A DNA stretch of 52,851 nucleotides from Pseudomonadota bacterium. GTDB lineage: Bacteria > Pseudomonadota > Alphaproteobacteria > Rhizobiales > Rhizobiaceae. The DNA is taken from the NCBI GenBank assembly GCA_023419535.1, contig JAEZXX010000117.1, positions 1 through 52,851 of the forward strand. The letters are read 5' to 3'. Within the stretch, counting starts at the first letter, position 1, and every line of letters begins with the position of its first letter. A program made the position numbers and the translations under genes. Below the pieces are notes generated by a model that saw only the letters and a list, made by a program, of their open reading frames with translations, searched no databases and was not told the origin of the DNA. Shown in pieces: positions 40,923-49,457 of this stretch.

Positions 40923-42359
40923 ATGCCGATCGAAATTCTGATGCCCGCGCTCTCTCCCACGATGGAGGAGGGCACCCTCTCCAAATGGGTCAAGCAGGAG
41001 GGCGACGACGTCGCCCCCGGCGACGTGATCGCCGAGATCGAGACCGACAAGGCGACGATGGAAGTCGAGGCCGTCGACGAGGGCAAGCTCGGCAAGATCC
41101 TGATCGCGGCCGGCACGGAAGGCGTGAAGGTCAACACCCCGATCGCCGTCCTCCTCGCCGAGGGCGAGAGCGCGTCCGACATCGGCGCGTCGAAGCCGAA
41201 GGAAACCTCGCAGCCGGTGGGCGAGACGGGCAACGATCCCAGCGCCAAGCGCACCGAGAGCGGCGTCTCGCAGGAGGCCGAGAAAAAGGCCGACTCGGTC
41301 CCGGCGCAGGGGTTGAGCCATCCCGAGGTCGAGGATGCCGACGGCGAGACCCCGGAAATCCCCGAAGGCACGCAGATGGTCTCCCAGACCGTCCGCGAGG
41401 CGCTTCGCGACGCGATGGCCGAGGAGATGCGCCGCGACGAAACCGTCTTCCTGATGGGCGAGGAGGTCGCCGAATATCAGGGCGCCTACAAGATCAGCCA
41501 GGGTCTGCTGGACGAGTTCGGCGCGCGGCGCGTGGTCGACACGCCGATCACCGAGCACGGCTTCGCGGGCCTGGGCGTGGGCGCGGCCTTCGCCGGCCTC
41601 AAGCCCATCGTCGAGTTCATGACCTTCAACTTCGCCATGCAGGCGATCGACCACATCATCAATTCGGCCGCCAAGACGCTCTACATGGCCGGCGGCCAGA
41701 TGGGCTGCCCGATCGTGTTCCGCGGGCCGAACGGCGCGGCGGCGCGCGTGGCGGCGCAGCACAGCCAGGACTACGCCGCTTGGTACGGCCAGATCCCGGG
41801 CCTGAAGGTGGTGATGCCCTATTCGGCGGCGGACGCGAAAGGGCTGATGAAGTCGGCGATCCGCGATCCGAACCCGGTCGTGTTCCTGGAGAACGAGATT
41901 CTCTACGGCCAGACCTTCGAGGTGCCCAAGCTCGACGACTGGACCGTGCCGATCGGCAAGGCGCGCATCCATCGCAAGGGCCGCGACGTCACGATCGTCT
42001 CCTTCGGCATCGGCATGACCTACGCCATCGCGGCGGCCGAGCAGCTGGCGAAGGAGGGGATCGAGGCCGAGATCATCGACCTTCGCACGATCCGCCCGCT
42101 CGACATGGACACGGTGGTGCGCTCGGTGAAGAAGACCAACCGCTGCGTCACGGTCGAGGAAGGCTGGCCGCAGGGTTCGGTCGGCGGGCACATCGCCTCC
42201 GAGCTGATGGTGCGTGCCTTCGACCATCTCGACGCGCCGGTGCTCAAGGTCTGCGGCAAGGACGTGCCGATGCCCTACGCGGCCAATCTGGAGAAGCTGG
42301 CCCTGCCGAGCGCCAAGGACGTCGTCGAGGCGGTCAAGGCCGTCTGCTACCGGGACTGA
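40923..42359 (+). CDS. pdhB: Pyruvate dehydrogenase E1 component, beta subunit, with lipoyl domain
   Basis: The 478-residue protein has an N-terminal lipoyl domain (residues about 1-80) with the lipoylated Lys43 in ETDKATMEVE, an acidic linker (about 85-150), and the transketolase-like E1-beta domain (FLMGEEVAEYQGAYKISQGL, DTPITEHGFAGLGVGAA, FRGPNGAAARVAAQHSQ). A lipoyl domain on E1-beta is an alphaproteobacterial feature. It is very similar to the domain at the start of PdhC. The Uma2-family gene follows after 10 nt. Confidence 0.98.
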   Translation: MPIEILMPALSPTMEEGTLSKWVKQEGDDVAPGDVIAEIETDKATMEVEAVDEGKLGKILIAAGTEGVKVNTPIAVLLAEGESASDIGASKPKETSQPVGETGNDPSAKRTESGVSQEAEKKADSVPAQGLSHPEVEDADGETPEIPEGTQMVSQTVREALRDAMAEEMRRDETVFLMGEEVAEYQGAYKISQGLLDEFGARRVVDTPITEHGFAGLGVGAAFAGLKPIVEFMTFNFAMQAIDHIINSAAKTLYMAGGQMGCPIVFRGPNGAAARVAAQHSQDYAAWYGQIPGLKVVMPYSAADAKGLMKSAIRDPNPVVFLENEILYGQTFEVPKLDDWTVPIGKARIHRKGRDVTIVSFGIGMTYAIAAAEQLAKEGIEAEIIDLRTIRPLDMDTVVRSVKKTNRCVTVEEGWPQGSVGGHIASELMVRAFDHLDAPVLKVCGKDVPMPYAANLEKLALPSAKDVVEAVKAVCYRD

Positions 42360-42369
42360 GGCGCGGACA

Positions 42370-42978
42370 ATGGGTGCGGCACGGCAGGCGACCTACGCTG
42401 ATCTGGAGGCGGTGCCCGAGCACCTCGTCGCCGAGATCATCGACGGGGAGCTCCTGACGCATCCGCGGCCGACGCCGAGACACGCGATCGCAGCGTCGGC
42501 GCTGAACGGAGCGCTGATCGATCCGTTCCAGAACGCCCTCGGCGGTCCGGGCGGCTGGATCTTCGCGACCGAGCCCGAACTGCACTTTGGCCGGCAGGTG
42601 GTCGTTCCGGACCTGGCGGCCTGGCGACGGGAGCGGCTCGATCTGCACCCGGACGCCAAATTCATCGAGACCCCGCCCGATTGGGTTTGCGAGGTCCTGT
42701 CGCCGTCGACCGAGAAGCGCGACCGGACCATCAAACGCCGAGTCTACGCGGAGGCAGGGGTGGCGCATCTGTGGCACCTCGACCCGAAGCACGAGATGCT
42801 GGAAGCCTTCTCGCTTCAGGACGGCCGCTGGGTTCTCGACGGGACCTGGACGGGCGAAGACACGGTCCGCGCCGCGCCCTTCGACGCCATCGCCTTCCCG
42901 CTTTCGAACCTCTGGCCGTTCGACCGGCCGCTCGGGTTCAACGAGAGCCCGCAAGCCCCTTTCATCGGAGATCGATAG
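42370..42978 (+). CDS. Uma2 family (DUF820) restriction-endonuclease-fold protein
   Basis: The 202-residue protein has the PD-(D/E)XK-fold pattern of PF05685: VAEIIDGELLTHPRPTPRH, VPDLAAWRRERL (Asp81), VCEVLSPSTEKRDRTIKRRV (Glu108, Lys122) and AGVAHLWHLDP. Uma2 proteins are numerous in cyanobacteria and their role is unknown; nuclease activity is inferred from the fold. It is wedged between pdhB (10 nt) and pdhC (0 nt), and the GGAGATCGATAG ribosome site of pdhC lies in its last codons, so it is co-translated with the PDH genes. The start is the ATG of MGAARQATYADLEAV. Confidence 0.88.
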   Translation: MGAARQATYADLEAVPEHLVAEIIDGELLTHPRPTPRHAIAASALNGALIDPFQNALGGPGGWIFATEPELHFGRQVVVPDLAAWRRERLDLHPDAKFIETPPDWVCEVLSPSTEKRDRTIKRRVYAEAGVAHLWHLDPKHEMLEAFSLQDGRWVLDGTWTGEDTVRAAPFDAIAFPLSNLWPFDRPLGFNESPQAPFIGDR

Positions 42979-44373
42979 ATGCCGATCAACGTCACCATGC
43001 CCGCTCTGTCGCCGACCATGGAGGAGGGCAACCTCGCCAAATGGCTGGTGAAGGAGGGCGACAAGGTCTCCTCGGGCGACATCATCGCCGAGATCGAGAC
43101 CGACAAGGCGACCATGGAGGTCGAGGCGGTCGACGAGGGCACGGTCGCCAGGATCGTCGTCCCGGCCGGCACCGAGGGCGTGAAGGTCAACGCCGTGATC
43201 GCGATCCTGGCCGCCGAGGGCGAGGACGCTTCGGCCGCCGCCTCGGGCGGGGGATCGGAGGCGAAGGCGCCGGCCTCGAACGCCAAGGCGGACGACGCCG
43301 TGGTCTCCGACAAGGCTTCCGGGCAGCCGGAAGCGCGCGCGCCGGAGACGGCGAGCGCGAAGGAGGGCGGATCGTCCTCCGGTTCCACCTCGTCCAGCGC
43401 CTCGTCCTCGGGCGGGCGCGTCTTCGCCTCGCCGCTCGCCCGTCGGATCGCCAGGGACAAGGGTCTCGACCTGTCGTCCGTGAAGGGCTCCGGCCCGAAC
43501 GGGCGCATCGTGAAGGCCGACGTCGAGAAGGCCGAGCCGGGCAAGGCCCAGCCGGCCGCCGCAACGAGCGAGGCCGCCGCTGCGCCGAAGGCCGAGGCCG
43601 CCCCGGCGCCCGCCGCCAAGGGCCCGAGCGCCGACGCAGTTCGCAAGCTCTTCCCCGAAGGCTCCTTCGAGGAGATCCCGCATGACGGGATGCGCAAGAC
43701 GATCGCCAAGCGCCTCGTCGAATCCAAGCAGACGGTGCCGCACTTCTATCTGACGGTGGACTGCGAGCTCGACGCGCTCTTGGCGCTGCGCAAGCAGCTG
43801 AACGACGCCGCGCCGACGACCAAGTCGGAGGCGGGCGAGAAGCCGGCCTACAAGCTCTCGGTGAACGACATGGTCATCAAGGCGATGGCGATGGCGCTGA
43901 AGGCGGTGCCGGACGCCAACGTCTCCTGGACCGACAGCGCGATGCTGAAGCACAAAAACGCCGATGTCGGCGTCGCGGTCTCGATCGAGGGCGGGCTGAT
44001 CACGCCGATCATCCGCCGCGCCGACGAGAAGACGCTCTCGACCATCTCCAACGAGATGAAGGACCTCGCCAAGCGGGCGCGCTCGCGCAAGCTGAAGCCC
44101 GAGGAGTACCAAGGCGGCACGACGGCGGTCTCCAATCTCGGCATGTTCGGCATCAAGGACTTCTCCGCCGTCATCAACCCGCCGCACGCGACGATCCTGG
44201 CGGTCGGCGCGGGCGAGCAGCGCGCGGTGGTAAAGGGCGGCGAGGTGAAAATCGCCACCGTGATGACCGTGACACTCTCCACCGACCACCGCGCCGTGGA
44301 CGGCGCGCTCGGGGCCGAACTCATCTCGGCCTTCAAGCAGCTGATCGAAGCCCCGATGGGCATGCTGGTCTGA
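42979..44373 (+). CDS. pdhC: Pyruvate dehydrogenase E2, dihydrolipoamide acetyltransferase
   Basis: E2 is the core of the complex and transfers the acetyl group to CoA. The 464-residue protein has one lipoyl domain (Lys43 in ETDKATMEVE), an Ala/Ser/Glu-rich linker, the peripheral-subunit-binding domain (VFASPLARRIARDKGLDL, GSGPNGRIVKADVE), and the catalytic domain ending STDHRAVDGALGAELISAF with the active-site His in DHRAVDG. It starts directly after the stop of the Uma2-family gene. Confidence 0.98.
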   Translation: MPINVTMPALSPTMEEGNLAKWLVKEGDKVSSGDIIAEIETDKATMEVEAVDEGTVARIVVPAGTEGVKVNAVIAILAAEGEDASAAASGGGSEAKAPASNAKADDAVVSDKASGQPEARAPETASAKEGGSSSGSTSSSASSSGGRVFASPLARRIARDKGLDLSSVKGSGPNGRIVKADVEKAEPGKAQPAAATSEAAAAPKAEAAPAPAAKGPSADAVRKLFPEGSFEEIPHDGMRKTIAKRLVESKQTVPHFYLTVDCELDALLALRKQLNDAAPTTKSEAGEKPAYKLSVNDMVIKAMAMALKAVPDANVSWTDSAMLKHKNADVGVAVSIEGGLITPIIRRADEKTLSTISNEMKDLAKRARSRKLKPEEYQGGTTAVSNLGMFGIKDFSAVINPPHATILAVGAGEQRAVVKGGEVKIATVMTVTLSTDHRAVDGALGAELISAFKQLIEAPMGMLV

Positions 44374-44409
44374 TCGAAATCGCTGACCGAACGAGAAGGC
44401 GAGCCCATC

Positions 44410-45861
44410 ATGGCTGACACCTACGACATCATCGTCATCGGCGGCGGGCCGGGCGGCTACGTCGCCGCGATCCGCGCCGCGCAGCTCGGCTTCAAAACGG
44501 CCGTCGTCGAGCGCGAGCATCTGGGCGGCATCTGCCTGAACTGGGGCTGCATCCCGACCAAGGCGCTGCTGCGCTCGGCCGAGATCTTCCACTATGCCGA
44601 ACACGCCAAGAACTACGGTCTGAAGATCGAGAAGCCCGGCTTCGCGATCGAGGACGTCGTGAAGCGCTCGCGCGGGGTCTCGGCGCAGCTGAACGGCGGC
44701 GTCGGCTTCCTCCTGAAGAAGAACAAGGTCGACGTCATCTGGGGCCAGGCGAAGATCGCCAAGGCCGGGAAGGGCGGCCCCGTCGAGGTCCAGGTCGGCA
44801 AGATGGAGAAGCCCGTCGTCGAGCCGCAGAACCCGGTCCCGAAGGACGTTCTGGGCGAAGGCACCTACAAGGCCAAGCACGTGATCGTCGCGACCGGCGC
44901 GCGGCCGCGCGTCCTGCCCGGGATCGAGCCGGACGGCGAGCGCATCTGGACCTATTTCGAGGCGATGAAGCCGAAGACGATGCCGAAATCGCTCGTCGTC
45001 ATGGGCTCGGGCGCGATCGGGATCGAGTTCGCGTCCTTCTACCGCACGATGGGCGCCGAGGTGACCGTCGTCGAGCTTCTGCCGCAGATCCTGCCGGTGG
45101 AGGACGCCGAGGTCGCGGCGGTCGCGCGCAAGCAGTTCGAGAAGCAGGGCATGAAGCTCCTGACCGAAGCGAAGGTCGCCAAGGTCGAGAAGACCGGCGA
45201 CGGCGTGAAGGTCACCGTCGAGGTCGGCGGCAGAACCGAGACGATCACCGCCGAGCGGCTGATCTCGGCCGTCGGCGTCCAGGGCAACACCGAAGGGCTC
45301 GGCCTGCAGGAGCTCGGCGTCGCGCTGGAGCGCGGCACGATCAAGGTCGACGGGGCGGGGCGCACCAATGTCGAGGGCGTCTACGCCATCGGCGACGTCG
45401 CCGGGGCCCCGATGCTCGCCCACAAGGCCGAGCACGAGGGCACGATCTGCGTCGAGGCGATCAAGGGCCTGCAAACCCATCCGATGAAGAAGACGCAGAT
45501 TCCCGGCTGCACCTACTGCCAGCCGCAGGTGGCGAGCGTCGGCCTCACCGAGGAGAAGGCCAAGGAAGGCGGGCGCGAGGTCAAGGTCGGGCGCTTCAAG
45601 TTCCAGGGCAACGGCAAGGCCATCGCGCTCGGCGAGCCGGAAGGGCTGGTGAAGACGGTGTTCGACGCCAAGACCGGCGAGCTTCTGGGCGCCCACATGG
45701 TCGGGGCCGAGGTCACCGAGCTGATCCAGGGCTTCGTCGTCGCCATGGGCCTGGAGACGACCGAGGAGGAGCTGATGCACACGGTCTTCCCGCATCCGAC
45801 CCTCTCGGAGATGATGCACGAGAGCGTCCTGGACGCCTACGGCCGCGTCATCCACATGTGA
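44410..45861 (+). CDS. lpdA: Dihydrolipoyl dehydrogenase (E3)
   Basis: E3 re-oxidises dihydrolipoamide with NAD+. The 483-residue flavoprotein has the FAD site GGGPGGYVAA, the redox-active disulfide GGICLNWGCIPTK (Cys42/Cys47), the NAD site VMGSGAIGIEF, GVYAIGDVAGAPMLAHKA, and the catalytic His in FPHPTLSEMM. Placement after pdhC marks it as the PDH-specific copy; a second lpd elsewhere (2-oxoglutarate dehydrogenase) is common. A G/C-rich inverted repeat at 45866-45896 (GGGGTC/GACCCC outer arms) follows as a possible weak terminator. Confidence 0.97.
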   Translation: MADTYDIIVIGGGPGGYVAAIRAAQLGFKTAVVEREHLGGICLNWGCIPTKALLRSAEIFHYAEHAKNYGLKIEKPGFAIEDVVKRSRGVSAQLNGGVGFLLKKNKVDVIWGQAKIAKAGKGGPVEVQVGKMEKPVVEPQNPVPKDVLGEGTYKAKHVIVATGARPRVLPGIEPDGERIWTYFEAMKPKTMPKSLVVMGSGAIGIEFASFYRTMGAEVTVVELLPQILPVEDAEVAAVARKQFEKQGMKLLTEAKVAKVEKTGDGVKVTVEVGGRTETITAERLISAVGVQGNTEGLGLQELGVALERGTIKVDGAGRTNVEGVYAIGDVAGAPMLAHKAEHEGTICVEAIKGLQTHPMKKTQIPGCTYCQPQVASVGLTEEKAKEGGREVKVGRFKFQGNGKAIALGEPEGLVKTVFDAKTGELLGAHMVGAEVTELIQGFVVAMGLETTEEELMHTVFPHPTLSEMMHESVLDAYGRVIHM

Positions 45862-46003
45862 GACCGGGGTCCGACGGCCGGGCCGGCGCCGACCCCGAAC
45901 AGTCGAATCACATCTTCGCCGCATTTGTTCTCGCGGCGCCTTGCCGCAGGCGGAGGCTGGGCCATCTTGCTCCGAAGGGCATCAATGCTTTCAGGAGCGT
46001 CTT

Positions 46004-46264
46004 ATGAGTTGGCTTGCAGCAATCGTCGTCGGGGGCATCGCGGGATGGCTCGCCGAACAGTTCATGAAGAGCGACATGGGGCTCCTCATGAACATCATTC
46101 TGGGGATCGTCGGCGCCGTCGTCCTGAACCTGATCCTGGGCCTCTTCGGCCTGATCGACTTCCAGGCCGGCGCGTCCTTCTCGATCCAGTACCTCATCGT
46201 CGCCTTCATCGGCGCGTGCATCCTGATCGCCATTTTCCGCGCCTTCCGCGGACGACGGGTCTAA
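46004..46264 (+). CDS. GlsB/YeaQ/YmgE family membrane protein
   Basis: The 86-residue protein has three hydrophobic helices: SWLAAIVVGGIAGWLAE, MNIILGIVGAVVLNLILGLF, and YLIVAFIGACILIAIF, with the conserved glycine pattern of the transglycosylase-associated/GlsB family. These small inner-membrane proteins are often stress-induced; function is unknown. ATG 46004 has AGGAG upstream. It precedes lipA by 41 nt. Confidence 0.85.
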   Translation: MSWLAAIVVGGIAGWLAEQFMKSDMGLLMNIILGIVGAVVLNLILGLFGLIDFQAGASFSIQYLIVAFIGACILIAIFRAFRGRRV

Positions 46265-46281
46265 CGCGATTGCAGCGCGTG

Positions 46282-46305
46282 CGGACCCTGACTAGATAGG
46301 GTCCG
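46282..46305 (+). promoter_or_regulatory. Hairpin abutting the lipA start codon
   Basis: CGGACCCT (46282-46289) pairs with AGGGTCCG (46298-46305) over 8 bp, loop GACTAGAT. The ATG of lipA is the next base. The only Shine-Dalgarno-like AGGG lies in the right arm, so folding would hide the ribosome site. It may instead act as a terminator for the upstream small gene, but no T-run follows. Confidence 0.5.
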
Positions 46306-47283
46306 ATGGTCACGCTACTCGACACACGCATCTCAGCCGGGGCCTCGCCCCGGCCGAGACATCCGGAAAAGGCGCACCGGCCCGACACGGAGGTGCTGCC
46401 CAAGCCCGACTGGATCCGCGTCAAGGCGCCGGTCTCGCCCGGCTATTTCGAGACCCGCGAAATCGTCAAGACGAACCGCCTCGTGACCGTGTGCGAGGAG
46501 GCGGGCTGCCCCAACATCGGCGGATGCTGGGAGAAGAAGCACGCGACCTTCATGATCATGGGCGGCATCTGCACGCGGGCCTGCGCCTTCTGCAACGTCG
46601 CGACAGGCATTCCCCACGCGCTGGACGACGAGGAGCCGGCCAGCGTCGGCCGGGCGGTCGCCTCGATGGGCCTGCACCACGTCGTCATCACTTCGGTCGA
46701 CCGCGACGACCTGCCGGACGGCGGGGCGGAGCACTTCGCCCGCACGATCCGGGCGATCCGGGCGGCGGCGCCCGGCACGACGATCGAGATCCTGACGCCC
46801 GACTTCCTGCGCAAGCCGGGTGCGCTGGAGACGGTGGTCGCCGCGCGGCCCGACGTCTTCAACCACAACCTCGAGACCGTGCCGTCCAAGTACCTCAAGG
46901 TGCGGCCGGGCGCGCGCTACTTCCACTCGATCCGCCTGCTCCAGCAGGTGAAGGAGATCGATCCGACGATCTTCACCAAGTCCGGCATCATGGTCGGGCT
47001 CGGCGAAGAGCGGAACGAGGTGCTGCAGCTGATGGACGACCTGCGCTCGGCGGACGTCGACTTCATCACCATCGGCCAGTATCTGCAGCCGACCCGCAAG
47101 CACCATGCGGTCATGCGCTACGTGACGCCGGAGGAGTTCGAATCCTTCGCCACCGTGGCGAAGACCAAGGGCTTCCTCGTCGTCGCCTCCAGCCCGCTGA
47201 CGCGTTCCTCGCACCACGCCGGCGAGGATTTCGAGCGGCTCAAGGCCGCCCGGCTCGCGCGCCAGAACAGCGTCGCCGCCTGA
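46306..47283 (+). CDS. lipA: Lipoyl synthase
   Basis: Radical-SAM enzyme that inserts two sulfurs into octanoyl domains of PDH and related complexes. The 325-residue protein has the auxiliary-cluster cysteines in CEEAGCPNIGGC (Cx4Cx5C), the SAM-cluster CTRACAFCNV (Cx3Cx2C), the DRDDLPDGGAEHFA stretch, FNHNLETVPS, and RSSHHAGEDF with the C-terminal Ser. The PNIGGCW and MGGIC spots are variants of the more common IGECW and MGDTC. The nearby pdh cluster encodes its substrate. Confidence 0.97.
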   Translation: MVTLLDTRISAGASPRPRHPEKAHRPDTEVLPKPDWIRVKAPVSPGYFETREIVKTNRLVTVCEEAGCPNIGGCWEKKHATFMIMGGICTRACAFCNVATGIPHALDDEEPASVGRAVASMGLHHVVITSVDRDDLPDGGAEHFARTIRAIRAAAPGTTIEILTPDFLRKPGALETVVAARPDVFNHNLETVPSKYLKVRPGARYFHSIRLLQQVKEIDPTIFTKSGIMVGLGEERNEVLQLMDDLRSADVDFITIGQYLQPTRKHHAVMRYVTPEEFESFATVAKTKGFLVVASSPLTRSSHHAGEDFERLKAARLARQNSVAA

Positions 47284-47287
47284 CGCG

Positions 47288-47752
47288 ATGCCCAAGTTCG
47301 AGAACGTCCGCACGGTTCCCCACAGCCCGGAGGAGATGTTCCAGCTGGTGGCGGACGTCGAGCGCTACCCGGAGTTCCTGCCGCTCTGCCAGGCGCTGCA
47401 CGTGCGCTCGCGGCGCGAGCGCGACGGCAAGACGCTGCTGATCGCCGACATGACCGTCGCCTACAAGCTCGTGCGCGAGACCTTCACCTCGCAGGTGCTG
47501 CTGAAGCCGGAAGAGCGCCGGATCGACGTCTCCTATGTCGACGGGCCGTTCAAGTATCTCGACAACCGCTGGACCTTCGAGCCGGTGCCGACGGGCTGCG
47601 CGGTGCGCTTCTACATCGATTACGAGTTCAAGAGCCGCACGCTGGGGCTCCTGATGGGCTCGATGTTCGACTTCGCCTTCCGCCGCTTCGCCGCCGCCTT
47701 CGAGGAGCGGGCGGACGTGATCTACGGGCCGGGCGCGCCGCCCGCGGCCTGA
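47288..47752 (+). CDS. Coq10/RatA-like START-domain (polyketide cyclase) protein
   Basis: The 154-residue protein has the SRPBCC/START fold: HSPEEMFQLVADVERYPEFLP, a VAYKLVRETFTSQVLLKPEE strand region, YVDGPFKYLDNRWTFEP, and a C-terminal long helix. In alphaproteobacteria this family is thought to bind ubiquinone (Coq10); the RatA toxin label is transferred from E. coli and is doubtful. It starts 4 nt after lipA. Its last 31 nt overlap the 3' end of the CinA-type gene on the opposite strand. Confidence 0.85.
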   Translation: MPKFENVRTVPHSPEEMFQLVADVERYPEFLPLCQALHVRSRRERDGKTLLIADMTVAYKLVRETFTSQVLLKPEERRIDVSYVDGPFKYLDNRWTFEPVPTGCAVRFYIDYEFKSRTLGLLMGSMFDFAFRRFAAAFEERADVIYGPGAPPAA

Positions 47753-48249
47753 TCGCCGAGGACCTGGCGAAGAAGGTCCAGCGCGACGGCGACGCTCTCC
47801 ATCCGCACCTCGGCGCGGCCGATGTCGCCGAAGCGGCGCTCGGCGGCGAGCGTCGGCCGCCCCCGCATCGCGCAGGCGAAATGGACGAGCCCGACCGGCT
47901 TCTGAGCCGAACCGCCGCCGGGCCCCGCGACACCGGTGATCGAGACCGCCAGCGTGGCGCGAGAGCGGGCGAGGGCGCCTTCCGCCATCGCCCGGGCGAC
48001 CGGGGCCGACACCGCGCCGTGATCGCGAAGGAGGTCGTCCGGAACGCCGACCATGCTCGTCTTCGCCGCGTTCGAATAGGTGACGAAACCGCATTCGACG
48101 ACGGCCGACGACCCCGCGATCTCGGTCAGGAGCGCCGCTACGAGCCCGCCGGTGCACGATTCCACGGTCGCGATCGTCGCGCCGTCGCGCTGCGCCTGCG
48201 CCAGAAGCCGCCGCGCCTCCTCGACCAGGGCGTCCGGGAAGGCGCTCAT
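47722..48249 (-). CDS. pncC: CinA C-terminal-domain family protein (PncC-type)
   Basis: The 175-residue protein matches the CinA C-terminal domain only: TIATVESCTGGLVAALLTEI with the catalytic Ser, SAVVECGFVTYSNAAKTSMVG, AVSITGVAGPGGGS, and a C-terminal helix. PncC deamidates nicotinamide mononucleotide in the NAD salvage cycle; the assignment rests on the family. Start ATG 48249 overlaps the ispDF stop by 4 nt. The 3' end overlaps the START-protein gene by 31 nt, tail to tail. Confidence 0.88.
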   Translation of the reverse strand: MSAFPDALVEEARRLLAQAQRDGATIATVESCTGGLVAALLTEIAGSSAVVECGFVTYSNAAKTSMVGVPDDLLRDHGAVSAPVARAMAEGALARSRATLAVSITGVAGPGGGSAQKPVGLVHFACAMRGRPTLAAERRFGDIGRAEVRMESVAVALDLLRQVLGDQAAGGAPGP

Positions 48250-49457
48250 CGCGGCGCCTCGTAGCGCACGCTCGCCGTGGCGATGGCCGCGATCCCCTCG
48301 CGCCGGCCGACGAAGCCGATCGTCTCGTTGGTCGTCGCCTTCACCGACACCCGTTCGAGATCGATCGACAGCATGTCGGCGATCGCCTCGCGCATGGCCA
48401 GGCGGTGGGAGGCGATCTTCGGCGCCTCGCAGATCAGGCTGATGTCGGCGTTCAGGACACGGCCGCCCTTCTCGGCGACGATCCGGGCGGCATGGCGCAC
48501 GAAGAGATGCGAGGGGGCGCCCTTCCATTGCGGATCGCTCGGCGGGAAATGGTCGCCGATGTCGCCGGCCCCGCAGGTGGCGAGCAGCGCGTCGGTCAGG
48601 GCGTGCAGCCCGACATCGGCGTCGGAATGCCCGTCGAGCGCCCGGTCATGCGCGATGCGGACGCCGCACAGCGTCACGTGGTCCCCCTCGACGAGGCGGT
48701 GCACGTCGTAGCCGTTGCCGGTGCGGATATCCATCGGCGCCTCGTTCCTCGACAGTCTTTCGTCCGCGAGCACCATGTCCCGGACATAGGTCAGCTTGAC
48801 GTTGTCGACCGAGCCCTCGACGAGGCGCACGGGCAGCCCCGCCCATTCGGCGATCGACGAATCGTCGGTGAAGTGATCGAGATGGGAGCGGGCCGCCGCC
48901 TCGTGCGCTGCCAGGATGGGCGCGTAGGGAAAGCCCTGCGGGGTCTGTGCGGCGAAGAGCGCGCGCCGGTCGACGGTCGTCCCGACCATGCCGTCCTTGC
49001 CCCGCTTCAGCGTGTCGGCGATCGGCAGGACGGGCAGGCCCCCGGTGCCCGAATCGACGGCTTCGATGACCCGCTCGATCATCGCCGCATCGGCGAAGGG
49101 ACGGGCGGCGTCGTGGATCAGCACGATCTCCGGCGAATGCGCCGACAGCGCGCGCAGGCCGGCGAGGACGGACAGCTGCCGCGTCGCTCCGCCCTCGACC
49201 ACGATCTCGGACGGGGCCAGCGCGCCGCAGGCCGCGTCGAGCCGGCCGCGGTCGTCGGGGTGGATGACGATGACGGTCTGCGTCAGGCTGCCGACGGCCC
49301 GCAGCGCGTCGAGCGTGTGCGCGATCACGGCCCGCCCGGCGATCGCGCGGTATTGCTTCGGTCCGTCGGCGGGCGCGCCGGCCCGCTCGCCGCGTCCCGC
49401 GGCCACGAGCACCATCGCGATCCTTCGGCGATCCGACAAAAGGCCAGTCCTCTTCAT
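48246..49457 (-). CDS. ispDF: Bifunctional IspD/IspF (MEP-pathway cytidylyltransferase and cyclase)
   Basis: One 403-residue protein does two MEP-pathway steps. The N-terminal IspD part starts at VLVAAGRGERAG and has GPKQYRAIAGRAVIAHTL, VLIHDAARPFADAAMI and AQTPQGFPY. The C-terminal IspF part begins RTGNGYDVHRL (metal ligands Asp and His) with GHSDADVGLHALTDALL, GDIGDHFPPSDPQWKGA and GREGIAAIATASV. The fusion is typical of alphaproteobacteria. ATG 49457 is chosen; other starts exist upstream (49505) and downstream. IspC (dxr) is not nearby. Confidence 0.96.
   Translation of the reverse strand: MKRTGLLSDRRRIAMVLVAAGRGERAGAPADGPKQYRAIAGRAVIAHTLDALRAVGSLTQTVIVIHPDDRGRLDAACGALAPSEIVVEGGATRQLSVLAGLRALSAHSPEIVLIHDAARPFADAAMIERVIEAVDSGTGGLPVLPIADTLKRGKDGMVGTTVDRRALFAAQTPQGFPYAPILAAHEAAARSHLDHFTDDSSIAEWAGLPVRLVEGSVDNVKLTYVRDMVLADERLSRNEAPMDIRTGNGYDVHRLVEGDHVTLCGVRIAHDRALDGHSDADVGLHALTDALLATCGAGDIGDHFPPSDPQWKGAPSHLFVRHAARIVAEKGGRVLNADISLICEAPKIASHRLAMREAIADMLSIDLERVSVKATTNETIGFVGRREGIAAIATASVRYEAPR

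Noticed and set aside
42370..42978. Uma2-family gene as a transposon or restriction-modification remnant
   Set aside because: No methylase partner, terminal repeats or target duplications are visible, and codon and base use look like the neighbours.
42334..45924. 1196-codon open frame on the minus strand opposite pdhC and lpdA
   Set aside because: Also a GC shadow; composition is Arg/Asp/Ala/Gly/Leu/Val-rich without any recognisable domain, and the plus-strand genes are unmistakable.
47288..47752. Toxin-antitoxin reading of the RatA-like gene
   Set aside because: The label comes from E. coli RatA. No antitoxin gene lies next to it and the alphaproteobacterial family fits a Coq10-type ubiquinone-binding role.
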